Below the pieces are notes generated by a model, which worked only from the letters and a program-made list of their open reading frames with translations, was not told where the DNA came from and made no database searches. A DNA stretch of 64,000 bases from assembly GCF_029873635.1 (NCBI RefSeq), contig NC_080422.1, positions 7,657,764 to 7,721,763 on the forward strand, in the 5' to 3' direction. Below, piece by piece: positions 24,010 to 35,946 of this stretch (its first letter is position 1; each line of letters begins with the position of its first letter). This stretch comes from Malania oleifera (taxonomy: Eukaryota; Streptophyta; Magnoliopsida; Santalales; Ximeniaceae). The position numbers and the translations under genes were made by a program.

Positions 24010-25186
24010 TCGGGTCTATTAGGTTCACATGCTTCCATGCCACCATAAATTTTCTAATCTGGTTTCGAGTGTCTCCTGTTTCATATGCAAAGTCTGAATC
24101 AGCCAATCCATGAGTCATAGGCACAAACTGAGATGCCCCCAATTGCCTTCTGACCATCAAAGGGGCATATGCTATCCCTCCCCATGGGCCTAGTAATGGA
24201 ACCCATGGAAGATTTCCACACCGATATATCATGTTAGAGCGGACCATCCATGGCGCCAGCCAAGTTACCCCTGAGTCGATCAAGCCACACATTTTTGTGT
24301 TCCATTTAGATTTATCTAACTGCTCCTTCAATTGGGTATCCTCAAATTCAGCCAAAGGGATTCGGATCATTGAGAAAATACTACGGAAGCCCCCTTTGTT
24401 GGACGATAAGTGACCTACCATCCAGACATATAACAGCTGCACACAACATTTTAAACGTTCTCTCCTCCTGATTCTGCAGTTGTTGAGTGATCTGAAGGTT
24501 TCTGCCAGGATGCCTTGAACGGGATTAATCCCGTTACGTACTTGTGCTACAAACGAAACAGTAGCTTGATCGATCGTGTTTAGTTCTTTTGGAAAAATGA
24601 TCAAACCGTAAATAGCTAATGCCATCATATGTATTTGAACCTCTTCTTTTTCTTCTTTTTCGATTATTTCTTTCAACTGCTTCCAAGAGATTTTCCTTAC
24701 TTCTGCACCTCCCTCTGAGAATGTTTTCTGGATTTTGACCCCGACAGCATCGTACATCTCCTTCACGAACGAAACACTAGCATCATGCACATAAGGTTTG
24801 TATGGTGTATGTAACTTGACTAGATGCAAAAGCGAAGTATACTCCTTGATGGTTGGTGTCAAGTCGATACCGTTCATTGTAAAGCAACGATATGGTGGAT
24901 TCCAGAACTCGACCAGTGCTTTTATGGCAGGGATATTTACCGATACATGCAACAAGAAACCAATGTGCCCATATGTTTGAGAGAATTTTAAACGGCGTGC
25001 TGGGGTCCATTCCTTCCAAATGACTTTTAGCTCATCTAACGGATTGGATCTTATGTTGATGAAAGTCCGGGCTGGTAGTTCGATGATAGATTTCTGAGTA
25101 AGACTGTCACCCCACTTGTTCTGTTGACTTTCTGAATATTGTTGTACTGTGGACTCAATCTCATGGTAAGCCATTGTGTTCTCCAT
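23978..25186 (-). CDS. Ogre ORF1, plant-mobile-domain-like part
   Basis: The open frame begins at 25363, but the first 59 residues look like translated leader (hydrophobic, Cys-rich). I favour the methionine at 25186 (MENTMAYHEIES). The core includes FSQTYGHIGFLLHVSVNIPA, FWNPPYRCFTMNGIDLTPT followed by IKEYTSLL, and RRERLKCCVQLLYVWMVGHL. These resemble the plant mobile domain shared by Ogre-type ORF1, host MAIN/MAIL proteins and some transposons (W-x-P..F.. ..PT..EY..LL). Its role in the element's cycle is not established. It lies between leader and gag, a place diagnostic of Ogre. The end frame-shifts into the coiled-coil ORF. Confidence 0.75.
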   Translation of the reverse strand: MENTMAYHEIESTVQQYSESQQNKWGDSLTQKSIIELPARTFINIRSNPLDELKVIWKEWTPARRLKFSQTYGHIGFLLHVSVNIPAIKALVEFWNPPYRCFTMNGIDLTPTIKEYTSLLHLVKLHTPYKPYVHDASVSFVKEMYDAVGVKIQKTFSEGGAEVRKISWKQLKEIIEKEEKEEVQIHMMALAIYGLIIFPKELNTIDQATVSFVAQVRNGINPVQGILAETFRSLNNCRIRRRERLKCCVQLLYVWMVGHLSSNKGGFRSIFSMIRIPLAEFEDTQLKEQLDKSKWNTKMCGLIDSGVTWLAPWMVRSNMIYRCGNLPWVPLLGPWGGIAYAPLMVRRQLGASQFVPMTHGLADSDFAYETGDTRNQIRKFMVAWKHVNLIDPSDGLPQSRKL

Positions 25187-26789
25187 GAATGATTCAGATC
25201 TCTTATAGAACCTTGATGAAGTAGACAGGATGCCTACGTGAATGCAACATGTTAGTAAAGGTATCATACAACTCAAAACAATGCATGCAGTCATGACACC
25301 AAACTGAAAATAATGAAACTTATATCCTCCACCCGAGGTAGACTTATATAAAAGATTCTCCAAGACTCTATCTTATGCATGGAGTGTTTATGCATGTGTG
25401 TACTTAGTGCACAAATACATGTCAATAGGGATATTAACATGTATGTGACCTATCGGGCATGATTACGTGTGAAATTATGCATGGATGCAATGTAACCTAA
25501 CTAACTACTTTGTTAGCTTTCTAGGAAAAGTCCCACTAATGAGAGATTTCAATACAATCATTGCTGGGCCACAATTTAAATGCAACTCTTCCCTCAATCG
25601 GTCCATGTATCTCAGATTCTATGAAGGGTCAAATTATGATCTGAGATTGAGGTTGACCCAGGTTGGTCAACCCATTGGATTTGTTTAGTGCGAACTTGTG
25701 GACTTTAGTGTGCACTTGGGCCTCAAGTATTTTAAAATATGGGCTTCAATATACTTCATGATGGGATCAGGCCCTAATTTTAAAAGGATTTGGGCTTGGA
25801 TTGTTTAGAAAATATGGGCCTGGATTTTTAGGGTAATAAGGCCGAAGCCCATTTATGGAAATCTGGATTTGACCCATTTTGAAAATCAGGCCTGGACCGA
25901 GTTTTTACTTAGGAAAAGGTTGGGCCTATACTTGTTATTTCTCAAAAAATTGGGCCCGAGTTATTTGAAAAGGGTTGGGCCGACCCATATTTTAAAATGC
26001 TTGGGCCAAGTGCTCCATTTTTTGAAAGGATGGGTCTTGGTCTCATTATTGGGCTTTTTCAGAACACTAACTAAGTAGTATGTATGTCTAAATGTATGTC
26101 AAATGCATGATATAATACAAAGTATTTCACATATATGTAACACACTAGTCATGGAGAATGATGTGGCTCTTGTCCCAACCTAGGGTAGGTACGTATGTAT
26201 AGGGTTCTTCATGGCTCTACCCTAGTTAAGGAAGACTATAGACAAGTATGTGTGGGTAGGTTCTAACCCTATTGACAAAAGGTTCCCAGTTTGGAATTTC
26301 ATCCTCCCCCATTGGGGTCCGGATAAAACCCATACTGAGTGGAGTGGTTCGCGGGTCCCATCAAGCTCTGCCACGAAGGGACTGACGCTATTACACTCCT
26401 ATCTAGTCCTAGTAAGGAAAGCTCGGGTATAGAGCGTGAGAGTGTGTGAATTCAATTTTTTAACCTAATCCCGCTATCCCCACATTTATTCACATGCTAT
26501 AAACAATATGGAAACAAGATATCTACCATTAATATATATATTCAAAAGACAAGGAAACACAATATATGCAATTAATATGTTTATTCACAAAAATTTGGAG
26601 ACAAAAAATAAGGAAACAAAATTTTTTTTTATTAATTAAGGTTATTCACAAATTATGGAAGTAAAATATTCATGATTAATCAAGGTTATTTATGAATTAC
26701 TATATTTGCAAAATAAGGAGTAATTAAAAGATTTATTAAATTTAAACTTGGGATAATTTTCAATTAATTAATGGCTCGACTCTCTACGG
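25187..26789 (-). other. Ogre untranslated leader
   Basis: This is 1.6 kb between primer site and ORF1 without a supported gene. 25700-26060 is full of short 'gggcc(t/c)' and 'ttgggcc' words separated by A/T runs (on the element's strand, GGCCCAA and AGCCCA). A diverged plus-strand region with the same look lies at 38540-39110. Small open frames here (25485-25688, 25869-26078, 26250-26432) are on the opposite strand and look random. Confidence 0.75.
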
Positions 26790-26807
26790 TCCCCAGCGGA
26801 GTCGCCA
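26790..26807 (-). other. Ogre primer binding site (tRNA-Arg)
   Basis: The minus strand reads TGGCGACTCCGCTGGGGA, three bases inside the 5' LTR. This is an 18-base complement to the 3' end of plant tRNA-Arg(ACG) including CCA, the primer known for Ogre elements. A mutated copy of the same site follows the Tat LTR at 47430-47448. Confidence 0.9.
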
Positions 26808-26810
26808 AGC

Positions 26811-29628
26811 TGTCGCGGCGTCCCCGGGAGCGCGTGTGCCCCGAGCGGCGAAATTAAAATCATTTTAATATTTTCAAGGAAAAATATGGTGTAGGAGTCG
26901 CCACTAACCTTTAGTGCGGTTAGAACACATGATTACTACCCCGTTAGGGGTAGAATCGGTCTACATTACCAGAGCTGGGGTCGGGAGTTCGGTTACGCGA
27001 GGGGAAGGTACGAGCACCCCCTACGCGCCCGTTCTTAAGAACGGTACCTAATTATATCCCTAAGTTAATCTAATAAATCTTTACATTACTCCTTTTTATG
27101 AATTTATAAATACATAGGAAAATAAATAAATATATACATATATTCCCTCAGAGCTTAGGGTACGTGATGCCCAAAGGCTAATACCCCTTGCAATTAAATC
27201 ATAGGGATAAAATTAAGAAAATACACTCCCAAAATTTTGAAATTATATATAAAATTTTTATAGGAAAATACTAGTGTGGGAGGTTTTAATATATATTAAT
27301 AAGATAATAAACTAAGAAATTAAATTACCCTAATACGTGTAATAATAATAGGGATACATATATGCTATATATACTATATAATAATAAATTGCTTATAGCA
27401 CCTAATAACTTACCCTAATAATAAACCAACCTAATAGATAGTAATAATACACGCATAATAAGGATAATAATAATGTAACTCATATCGTGATAATACTAAA
27501 CTTAGAATACTAATAATAATGACACTATATCCTACGTAATAATAATAACCATAATACTAATAATGACAATAATACACTACCATGTAATAATATATTAACA
27601 CCCTATAAATACAATAATAACAAACCTAGAAATAATCAAAACCCTAAAGTTAATATTCAATATATACACATATAGAAACAACTAATACCTATGGAAACAA
27701 TTTGAACCCTAAATATTAACATGTTAATAAATAATAATATATATTTAAAACAATTAATGAAATTAAGGCAACAAATCAATCCCAAATAATGTATAATAAT
27801 AATCGAAAACCCGATAACCATATAACTGCCCTAACATACAATATTACTATTACAATAATGATCACCCAAAATATACAATATCAATATGACAATGATGAAA
27901 ACCATAAAATAATTATATAATAAGATCAACTAATATTAACGTGATAATTACAACAATAATAAACAAGAATATCACAGGAATACATAATAGACAATGATAT
28001 TACGTAGATATATATACATGCAAATTAGATATACAATTTGAATATTATGGAACTACGATAATAATATGAAAATATGTAAGCTCATATACACTAGAATGTG
28101 CATGAATATGCAAATAATTATATGAGGCAATCACAATAATAATACAAATATACAAACTATACAAAGAATGTACATTCAAAATAACATAAATATACAAATA
28201 TATAAGGCAATAATAATAATCACATAAATATGAAAAAATATATAATAAAATAAATATGCAACATAATAATATGAAAAATAAATATACAACAAGATAAGCA
28301 CACAATACAATAATATGATAAATATGCAAAATAAACGTACAATAAAATAAACATGCATCGCAACAATATAACTATGCAAAATAAATACACAATAAAACAA
28401 GCATGATAATATTAACATGGCAACGATATTAAAGTATACAACAATAATAACAAGAAAAATATATCATGGATACTAAACATTAAATAATGAAACCAACAAC
28501 AATAATATTAATATTTTTATTTATACAATAAACACAGCAAAAAGCACACTTTAAATATTAAAAAGAATTCAAACAATAAAGATTCTACAATAATAATAAT
28601 AAATGTTTAATATCTTTCAACAAAAAAAAAAAAAAAAACATGAATATTACTGAAACGATTATAAAAAAAAACTTATGATAATAATAATAAGAATAATAAA
28701 ATTTACGTGTGTGTGTGTGTGTTCTCTGTGTGTGCACGGTGTATGTGTGTTAATGTGTGCGAATGGTGTGTGTTTACAGTGTGTGCGTGAAGGGAGGCTT
28801 ACCAGAGGGGTTACCGGAGAATGGAGCAAGGGACACCGGGAGGCCTTGCTGGAGCGGATGTAGCTGGAGATGATGCTGCCTGGGCTATCGCTGGAACTAG
28901 TGAGGGTGGCTGGTTGCAAACCGTGGTGCTGCTGTTGTGGTGGAGAAAGGCTCGGCTGTACAGCAGAAAGTCTGGAGTGGTGGGCGGAGGTTGCTGTGCT
29001 GCTGTGGGGCTTGGCTGCGGCTGTGGTGTCTGGCCAGAGTTGTTGTTGGCCACAGAGCTAGGCTTCTACTGGGTCTGGAGGCGTGCTTGGCTGCTGGAGA
29101 AGATGGAGACAGAGGTGAGGAACAGAGGCGGCTGTTGGGGGAGTGAAGGAGATGGGAGGATGTGAGAGTGGCAGGCAGGAGATGCTTGTGGGTGGCTGAG
29201 AGGAGCAGGGAGAGAGCGATGGTGATGGCCGGATGTGTGAAAGAGAGCCAGCAGAAGAAGCAGGACTGAATTTTTTTTTCTTGTTCTGCGCAGCCCCGGC
29301 CGTGTCCTCTGTGCAGCGCCGGATCCCCCTTCTTATAAAATTTTTTTGAAAAAAAACCCTAGCAATATTTCCTTTTTCAACTTTTGGTATTTTCTCTTTT
29401 TTGGAAATAAGATATACTACCACTATGGTTATAAGGAAACAAAAATAATAATAATAATAAGGTAATAGTAATAATAAATAAAAAAAATACTAATAATAAT
29501 AAATAAAATAATAGTAATAATAGTAATAAAAAACCTTAATGATAATAAAAATTAAAAATAATAATAATAAATAATAATAATAATAATAATAGAAGTAAAA
29601 ATAAGTAATAATAATAATACTAATGAAA

Positions 29629-29666
<38 letters not shown>

Positions 29667-29872
29667 GAATAATATATAGAAAATAATAATAACAATAATA
29701 ATAATAATAATAAGATTAGCGAAAAATAATAATAGTAATAATAACAAATAAAATAATAGTAATAATAGTAATAAAAAACACTGATAATAATGATAATAAA
29801 AATAATAATGAAAATAATAAATAATAATAATAATAGAAGTAAAAATAAGTAATAATAATAATACTAATGAAA

Positions 29873-29922
<50 letters not shown>

Positions 29923-30035
29923 GAATAATAATATAAAGAAAATAATAATAACAATAATAATAATAATAATAAGATTAGTGAAAAATAATAATAATAATAC
30001 ATACATTGGGCCTGGGTAAAAATGGGGTGTCTACA
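26811..30035 (-). mobile_element. 5' LTR of the Ogre
   Basis: A 3225-bp LTR, TG to CA, with the same layout as the 3' LTR. Its upstream part (29440-30000) is an AAT-repeat block with internal duplications: 'aagtaaaaataagtaataat' occurs at about 29595 and again near 29840. The transcribed part has a (GT)n run at about 28700-28780. The U3 promoter should drive leftward transcription of the element from the TATA-like box at 29331-29340. Confidence 0.95.
29331..29340 (-). promoter_or_regulatory. TATA-like box of the Ogre 5' LTR
   Basis: The minus strand reads 'ttttataaga', followed about 10 bases on by GC-rich sequence and then a CT-rich stretch (about 29215-29290) of the kind found in plant 5' leaders. 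It is the best TATA candidate in the LTR, and the same box is kept in the 3' LTR. No start site is proven. Confidence 0.5.
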
Positions 30036-30385
30036 CTACAAATATGTGATCCAGATATCACAGTATATACAGTTCAGATTTACAGTGTTATGGTTATTTT
30101 GGGAAACATGATGAAAATAGTAGAGTAATCATAGTAGTAGTAGTAGTAGTTCTGTATATTACAGTTTTTATTCAGATCAGTATATTACAGTAATTACAGA
30201 CTACCATGTTTCCTAAAACCATAACACTCAGATTTACAGATTATACAGATAGATTATACCAACAGATATACAGTTGTTACAATCAGTTACTACAAATATG
30301 TGATCCAGATATCACAGTATATACAGTTCAGATTTACAGTGTTATGGTTATTTTGGGAAACATGATGAAAACAGTAGAGTAATCA

Positions 30386-30417
<32 letters not shown>

Positions 30418-31138
30418 TATATATATACAGTATCATATCCTTGATGAAATATTACAGACAGATACAGATAATAAAGCACGGTACCATTACTATTTACATA
30501 TCAAAGTGCAACCACATATTTCAGATAGTATGTGGGTACTGTAAACTGCGCTCGGAGAGCTTGCAGACTCCCTAGAACTCTGGGTTGAGGGGGGCCGATT
30601 TGACGAGGTAGTTTTTCTAGTTTCGTGCTTAGGAGTGGATGCAGTTTGGCCAGACTGAGGAAGAGTATAGTACAGTGACTTACCTGGTAGGCCAACCAGA
30701 GTTAAGTCTCGCCTATGAGCCGTACAACCCTATCATAAGGGGTCAAATCATGACATGCAGATTTCTAAGGAAAATCACAGTTATTTGTATGTATAAAGAT
30801 TTACAGTATTTGATAAGTATAGTATGATTTTAGAAGTATGAAAAGTAGAAAATTAGATGATACAGTTATACTTTAAACTACGATGAATGTACTATACACT
30901 TTGTACAAATTGACCATTTGATACAGTTTCATATGTTATTATAGTAGTTATACAACTTGGTCGCCACACACTAGTAATAGTATATTTCTACTTACTGAGC
31001 GTCGTCTCACCCCATTACTTTAACATTTTTCAGGTGAGCCAACTAGGCGAGTAGATCAAGCTCACAAATAAAGTGACCTCTTGATTGCCCTGCTTATAGG
31101 GTAAGTGTGTATACAACATTGTGTTTTGGGATAGATGG
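30036..31138 (+). mobile_element. 3' LTR of element A, second part
   Basis: The LTR continues after the Ogre, starting with the right copy of CTACA. About 260 bp is duplicated in tandem relative to the 5' LTR: 'aatatgtgatccagatatca' occurs near 30041 and again near 30296. The LTR follows the 5' copy to 'tgggatagatgg', then stops where LTR B begins (TGTAATGACC, 31139). The last 240 bp or so of LTR A is therefore missing here. Confidence 0.88.
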
Positions 31139-33178
31139 TGTAATGACCCAAAGAATAATGGTATTTAAATAATAAAGAGAGAGGAAAATGAAAATAGTAA
31201 AAGGGGGCGGCAACTTTCGCATTCATCGATGACGTGATATTTTGGACTCATCGACGAGGGTGTGCTTCATCGGCAAGAAGATACCCAGAGGGTTTTTTTG
31301 CGATTCTGAACTTCGTCGATGGGGAATAGTATTCATCAACGAATTTACTTTTTGACCTCGTCGACGAATGCCAATGTATAAGTATGCTAAAATCATATTT
31401 TCCAACTGAAATTACGCGAGAAACTCTTTCTCTCTATAGGTTTTCATCCCTCCCTCCTTCTCTCTAGGATTGCGAACCAATATTTTGTCAGTTCGACGAT
31501 CCGAGGCCACCATGACACTCCTAGGGGAGTTCTCTTCAACTCTGCTAGAGTGGATCGTTGGTGGGGATAAGTTGGAATCCATCCCAAATTCAGGGTAAGG
31601 CTTTTATTCAGTATTTGGTCTTCCCTAGAGTTGTAGAAAATGTAGTATGCATAGAAATATTGAAGTTTAGTTCTAGGATTTGTCGTTTTTAGGATATTGA
31701 TCGGGGAACCCTGTAGGGGCAGGACTAGTGAATTTTAAAGGGGGTTTCTTTTTAGTAATCAGGTAAGAGAATAAACTAAAACAGTTATTTTTCCATGAAA
31801 GTTATTATTAAATTATTAGAAGAATTATGTTTTGGAAAGAATGTATTATATTTGTATATTATTGAGAAAATGTTCATTTGGGAAAATACTGCTATGATAT
31901 TGAAATGTATGTATAAGTATGAAATGACAAGAAATATGATTTTAGAATAAAATGTATGGTTTCATTCAACATTGTGAGGCATGAATATTATTTTACATGA
32001 AAAGTATTATGTTATGATAATTTTACGAATAAAGTATGTTTTCAAAAATAAAGGAATATTGCAGTACATTATAGTTTCAAAATACATGATAACCAGATTA
32101 CTTATTCAGAATAATATGTATGAAATGTTCAGTGCAAGACCGTGATTGATAGCCAGCGCAAAGTCATGTATTATGTATGATTTCGGCGCAAGGTCGTATT
32201 TATGAAATGTTCGGCGCAAGGCCGCAGATGTGAAAGTAATTGGCGCAAGGCCATATGTATTTATGTTATTACATAAAATGTTATCAATTTATTTACAATA
32301 AACTGTATATTTTCAGAATCCGGATGATAGTTCAGTTTAGTTTTAAGAGCACAGTACCGTAGCTATACAGATCAAATTATTATGTTTCAGACTTGTGCTA
32401 ATCGCCCCTGCAAGTAGAGGGGGTGGAAGATGGATAGTCGATGTGGCTTTCAGTGTAGAGTTGTAGACGTCCACCTGGCAGTCCAGACCAAGGTGTGGCG
32501 GGCCCATCGTACTTATAGACATTTTTGACTCGGCAGTGGTCGACCAGCCATTGTCAGGTCCTGCCTTCGGGCTGTACAACCCGTCATGGGGGGTAATACA
32601 TGACATCGACTAGCTATACATCCTGGGTAAATTTCAATAATATTAGCTATATCAGACAACTCATGTACAATATGATTTATTAGAAATTATGAAAGTATAT
32701 GCTCATTCAGTTATGTTATGATGAATGTTTCCTAGTATATGAAATGTACTGTATATGTATTATAGTACCAAATATTCATGTTGCCACATAACTATATTTT
32801 GTTTATTTTCCCTTACTGAAAGGTATCTCACCCCCCAACATAACCTGGAAAGACCGGCGGATCGAGATCACCATTGAGATAGTGTGAGACTACCCCGCTA
32901 GGAGGGTAAGTTTTAATCTAGTAATAGGAGAATTGTGTTGTAGGTTCCTAGATATGTATATATTTTTTTATTTTTGGAGATTTGTATACAAACACGGTAT
33001 TTTGGAATTTAGTTGACTCTAGTATTATGTATTTTAGGGTTATGAGAATGTGATTTACATATACTGCTGCTTAAGTTTCCGCAGTGAATGTCAGATGTGT
33101 CCCCGTTACCCACGGGTTCAGGTTGACTATATTAATAAATATATTTTACTATATGATTATATAAGCAGGATGTTACAG
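31139..33178 (+). mobile_element. 5' LTR of Tekay-like gypsy element B
   Basis: A 2040-bp LTR from TGTAATGACC to 'gatgttaca', followed by a perfect 'tggtatcagagcc' primer site. U3 has palindromic boxes at about 31222-31233, 31247-31259, 31313-31323, 31332-31343 and 31357-31369, then a weak TATA 'tgtataagta' (31376-31386). A five-unit minisatellite lies at 32131-32265. The R-region motif 'ggtatctcacccc' lies near 32822. It sits inside the end of LTR A. Confidence 0.92.
32131..32265. repeat. Minisatellite in LTR B
   Basis: Five diverged units of about 28-30 bp are built on 'tcggcgcaaggccgtatt'. Each contains a small inverted repeat (ggcgcaaggcc type). Units begin near 32132, 32153, 32183, 32210 and 32240. 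Confidence 0.8.
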
Positions 33179-33502
33179 TTTGGTATCAGAGCCTAGGATG
33201 CTTGGTTCTGTTAGGCTCTGTAGACTCTAGAAAGCAATAGTAATAATACCAGAGTATAGGATAAAGGAATTTGAGGTCTGGTTTTGTAGTTTAGATGGAG
33301 GACTTCCGTGGTGATTTGTGTGATTTTCCTGGGGTGGCGATTTCAAGAAAGTCATGATAAACTATCGTCGGGTTAGGTATTTAGGTTGCAGGATTGAATC
33401 TTGAATTAAGATCAGGAGAGATAAATTAATTAGGAATATACTATACTAATTAGATGATATGTATAGTGAAGGGGTTCTAAGTTAAGTTATTTGTTTTTCA
33501 GG

Positions 33503-34640
33503 ATGGATCCTGGTAGCAGTAGTGCCCATGCTAGTGGAAACGAGCGAGCTGGGCCCTCAGGCACTGTGGGCAGTGATTCAGTTGCAGTTTTACGTAGCGT
33601 GGCACAGCAGGTTATGGATGAAATTGTTAGGAATTCTAGGGAGCTGGGTGGTTCGTCTGCAGGCCACGGTAGCTTGATCGAGAAATTTATTAAGATGAAT
33701 CCTCCAGCTTTCTCAGGAGGAACTGATCCTATAGTTGTAGAAAACTGCGTGTAGGAGATTGAGAAAGTGTTTGCAGTGCTGCAGTGTAAGGAGCAGCAGA
33801 GGGTGTTGTTTGCTACCTATAGATTGACTAGAGAGGCCGAGAGATGGTGGACGGTGGTGAAACTCCTAGAGCAGCAGAGGATAGTACCTATGGAGATGAC
33901 GTGGGAGCGATTTAAGGAGATATTTTTTGATAGGTATTTTTCAGCCTTTTCTAGGGAAGCCAAGATTGAGGAGTTCCTGAATCTAAACCAGGGATAGTAG
34001 ATGGTGCAGTTGTACGCGGCGAGGTTCACTGAAGTATCTCGCTTCGCCCCGTGCATTATTCTAGATGAGGCAAAAAAGGTATGGCAGTTTGAAAGAGGTC
34101 TGAGGAGAGAAATATATAAGCAGGTGTCGATACTGAAGTTATAGGATTGTGCTGAGTTGGTGGATAGAGCCACTATAGCAGAGATCGAAGAGCGGTTGGA
34201 GGCTGAGGAGCAGAGACAGAGAAAGAGATTCATGTCATCTGGTTCCCAGCAGGGGTCTAGTCGTGGTTCGTGGAAGAGAGGTGGCTACTATAAAGATCGG
34301 AGGCAGGAGAGCGGGAATCGTGGTTTTCAGGGTATGTAGCCACTTCTAGCTTGCTCGACTTGTGGGAAGAGACGCCCGAGGGAGTGTCATGCTGGGCAAG
34401 GTATTTGCTACCGGTGTGGGGAGCCAGGACATGTGATGAGAGATTGTCAAGCTCAGATTGGTGTTGCTCTTGCTCCTAGACCTGCTCGAGGAGGTTATCA
34501 GGCGCCACGTGGAGGCCAGCATTGGAATATGGCTCTAGCTAGGGTTTTTGCTCTGATGCTGGGTGATGCTGAGACAGCTGGCGACGTGGTGACAGGTATG
34601 GTTAATATGTTTTTATTTAAAGTTATTGGACTATTTGACT
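33503..34640 (+). pseudogene. gag of element B
   Basis: The frame opens at ATG 33503 (MDPGSSSAHASGNERAG) and is the best-kept gag of the three Tekay-like copies. Stops interrupt it at about 33752, 33997, 34142 and 34337, and pieces are otherwise in register. Order of features: N-terminus with SVAQQVMDEIVRNSRE, capsid-like part with NPPAFSGGTDPIVVEN, LTREAERWWTVVKLLEQ and FFDRYFSAFSREAKIEEFL, an Arg/Ser/Gly-rich segment at 34230-34330, and a CCHC knuckle at about 34400-34447 (CYRCGEPGHVMRDC). Confidence 0.88.
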
Positions 34641-35476
34641 CGGGGCCACACACTCGTTCGTGTCTTCGGGGTGTGTTAAATTATGTGGGGAAAATGCACA
34701 AACATTAGATGTTGAACTGTTAGTTACTACACTAATTGGGTCAGCAATGAGGTGTAGTAAGGTACTCTGTGGCTATCCAATTGATGTTAAGGGGAGAATT
34801 TTATCTACTGATTTGGTGGTGCTAGACATGCATGGGTTTTTGATATCATTTTCGGTATGGATTGACTAGCAGCCAACTCTACCATTATAGACTGTTGTGT
34901 GAGAGAAGTGATATTTAAACCTCCAGGAAGACCAAAATTCATATTTACAGGGTCACGAGTGCAATCTCTACCTCAGTTAGTTTTGGTTATTCAGGCGAGG
35001 AAACTACTTCAGAGGGGCTGTCAAGGATTTGTGGCTTTTGTGAAGGAAACGTCAGAGAATGAGATGAAGCTTACTAATACTCCAGTTGTGAAAGAATTTA
35101 CAGATATGTTTCCAGATGAATTATAAGGTCTGCCACCTGATCGTGAGGTAGATTTTTCCATTTATCTACTTCCAGGTATAGCGCCGATTTCTAAAGCACC
35201 ATACCGAATGGCACCAGCAGAGCTAGTAGAACTAAAGAATCAGTTGCAGGATTTACTTGATAAGGGTTTTATATGACCTAGTGTATCCCCATGGGGAGCT
35301 CTAGTATTATTTGTGAAGAAGAAAGACGAGTCTATGAGGATGTGCATAAATTATAGGGAGATTAATAAACTGACCATCAAGAACAAGTATCATCTACCCC
35401 ATATAGATAATTTGTTTGACCAGCTCTAGGGTACATGGGTATATTCTAAGATTGACCTTAGATCGGGCTATCATGG
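34641..35476 (+). pseudogene. Protease and first part of RT of element B
   Basis: Protease begins near 34540 (ALARVFALMLGDAE) and keeps LFDSGPHTRS, the DSG active site, around 34632; later parts are frame-shifted. The linker (KEFTDMFPDEL, then [17 protein letters not shown]) and RT fingers ([44 protein letters not shown]) follow with stops at about 35124, 35275 and 35427. Similarity ends at 35476, where a Sirevirus-like LTR fragment starts. RT palm, RNase H and integrase are absent. Confidence 0.87.
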
Positions 35477-35946
35477 TTAAAATGTTAACCTCTGACCAGT
35501 TCGATCTTCCGAATGCTTTTATACATTCCGGTTTGGTCGACCGTTTTAATCCCCTTATACAATAACCCTATTCATATAAGCACATTTCTTTATGCATGCA
35601 TGTGGGTCCTAGTGTCATTCTAGGTCTTTTTGAGGATACCAAAAAAATCCGGCATCGGTCAACCGAAGGGTGATCCCTGAGGTCCATCTATGGTCGTGAG
35701 CTTATCTATCCTACCCTGTAGGTAAGACATTAATTATTACAGACCATTGAACTTAAATTATTACAGACCCAAAATGATAAATATAAATTATAATAAACAA
35801 ATATGTTGAGGTCTTCAATTTTCTTCAAGTTGTCGCATGCCATCAATATAATTCAGTTAGTATGATCCTGTACACAAACTTGAAAGCCATCAAATACAAA
35901 GAGTATTTGTCATTATCAAAATCGGGAATGACCTATAAGGTCAACA
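35477..35946 (-). mobile_element. Fragment of a Sirevirus-like LTR
   Basis: The right end reads, on the minus strand, TGTTGACCTTATAGGTCATT, then 'cgattttgataatgacaaat', the same start as the LTR ending at 61624. Further shared blocks ('attattacagacc', 'ggcatcggtcaaccg') confirm they are one family. Only the first 470 bp or so of the LTR is present. Confidence 0.7.

Larger units (their letters stand above)
9675..30035 (-). mobile_element. Ogre-like (Tat lineage) Ty3/gypsy retrotransposon, 20.4 kb
   Basis: This complete insertion is transcribed leftward: 5' LTR 26811-30035, tRNA-Arg primer site, long leader, ORF1, gag, protease, intron, RT, RNase H, archaeal-type RNase H, integrase, tandem-repeat 3' untranslated region, polypurine tract and 3' LTR 9675-12906. 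A perfect 5-bp target duplication (CTACA) flanks it. The LTRs differ by eye at roughly a dozen substitutions outside the AAT-repeat blocks, so it is recent. Large size, ORF1 before gag, an intron between protease and RT and a second RNase H are the known marks of Ogre elements. Gag is badly damaged and pol carries one stop, so this copy is probably not autonomous now. Confidence 0.95.

Noticed and set aside
25187-25363. First 59 codons of the ORF1 open frame
   Set aside because: They are hydrophobic and Cys-rich without family likeness; the likely start is the methionine at 25186.
29490-30006. Open frames of 170 and 96 residues rich in Tyr, Leu and Ile
   Set aside because: They are translations of AAT microsatellite on the minus strand in the Ogre LTR.
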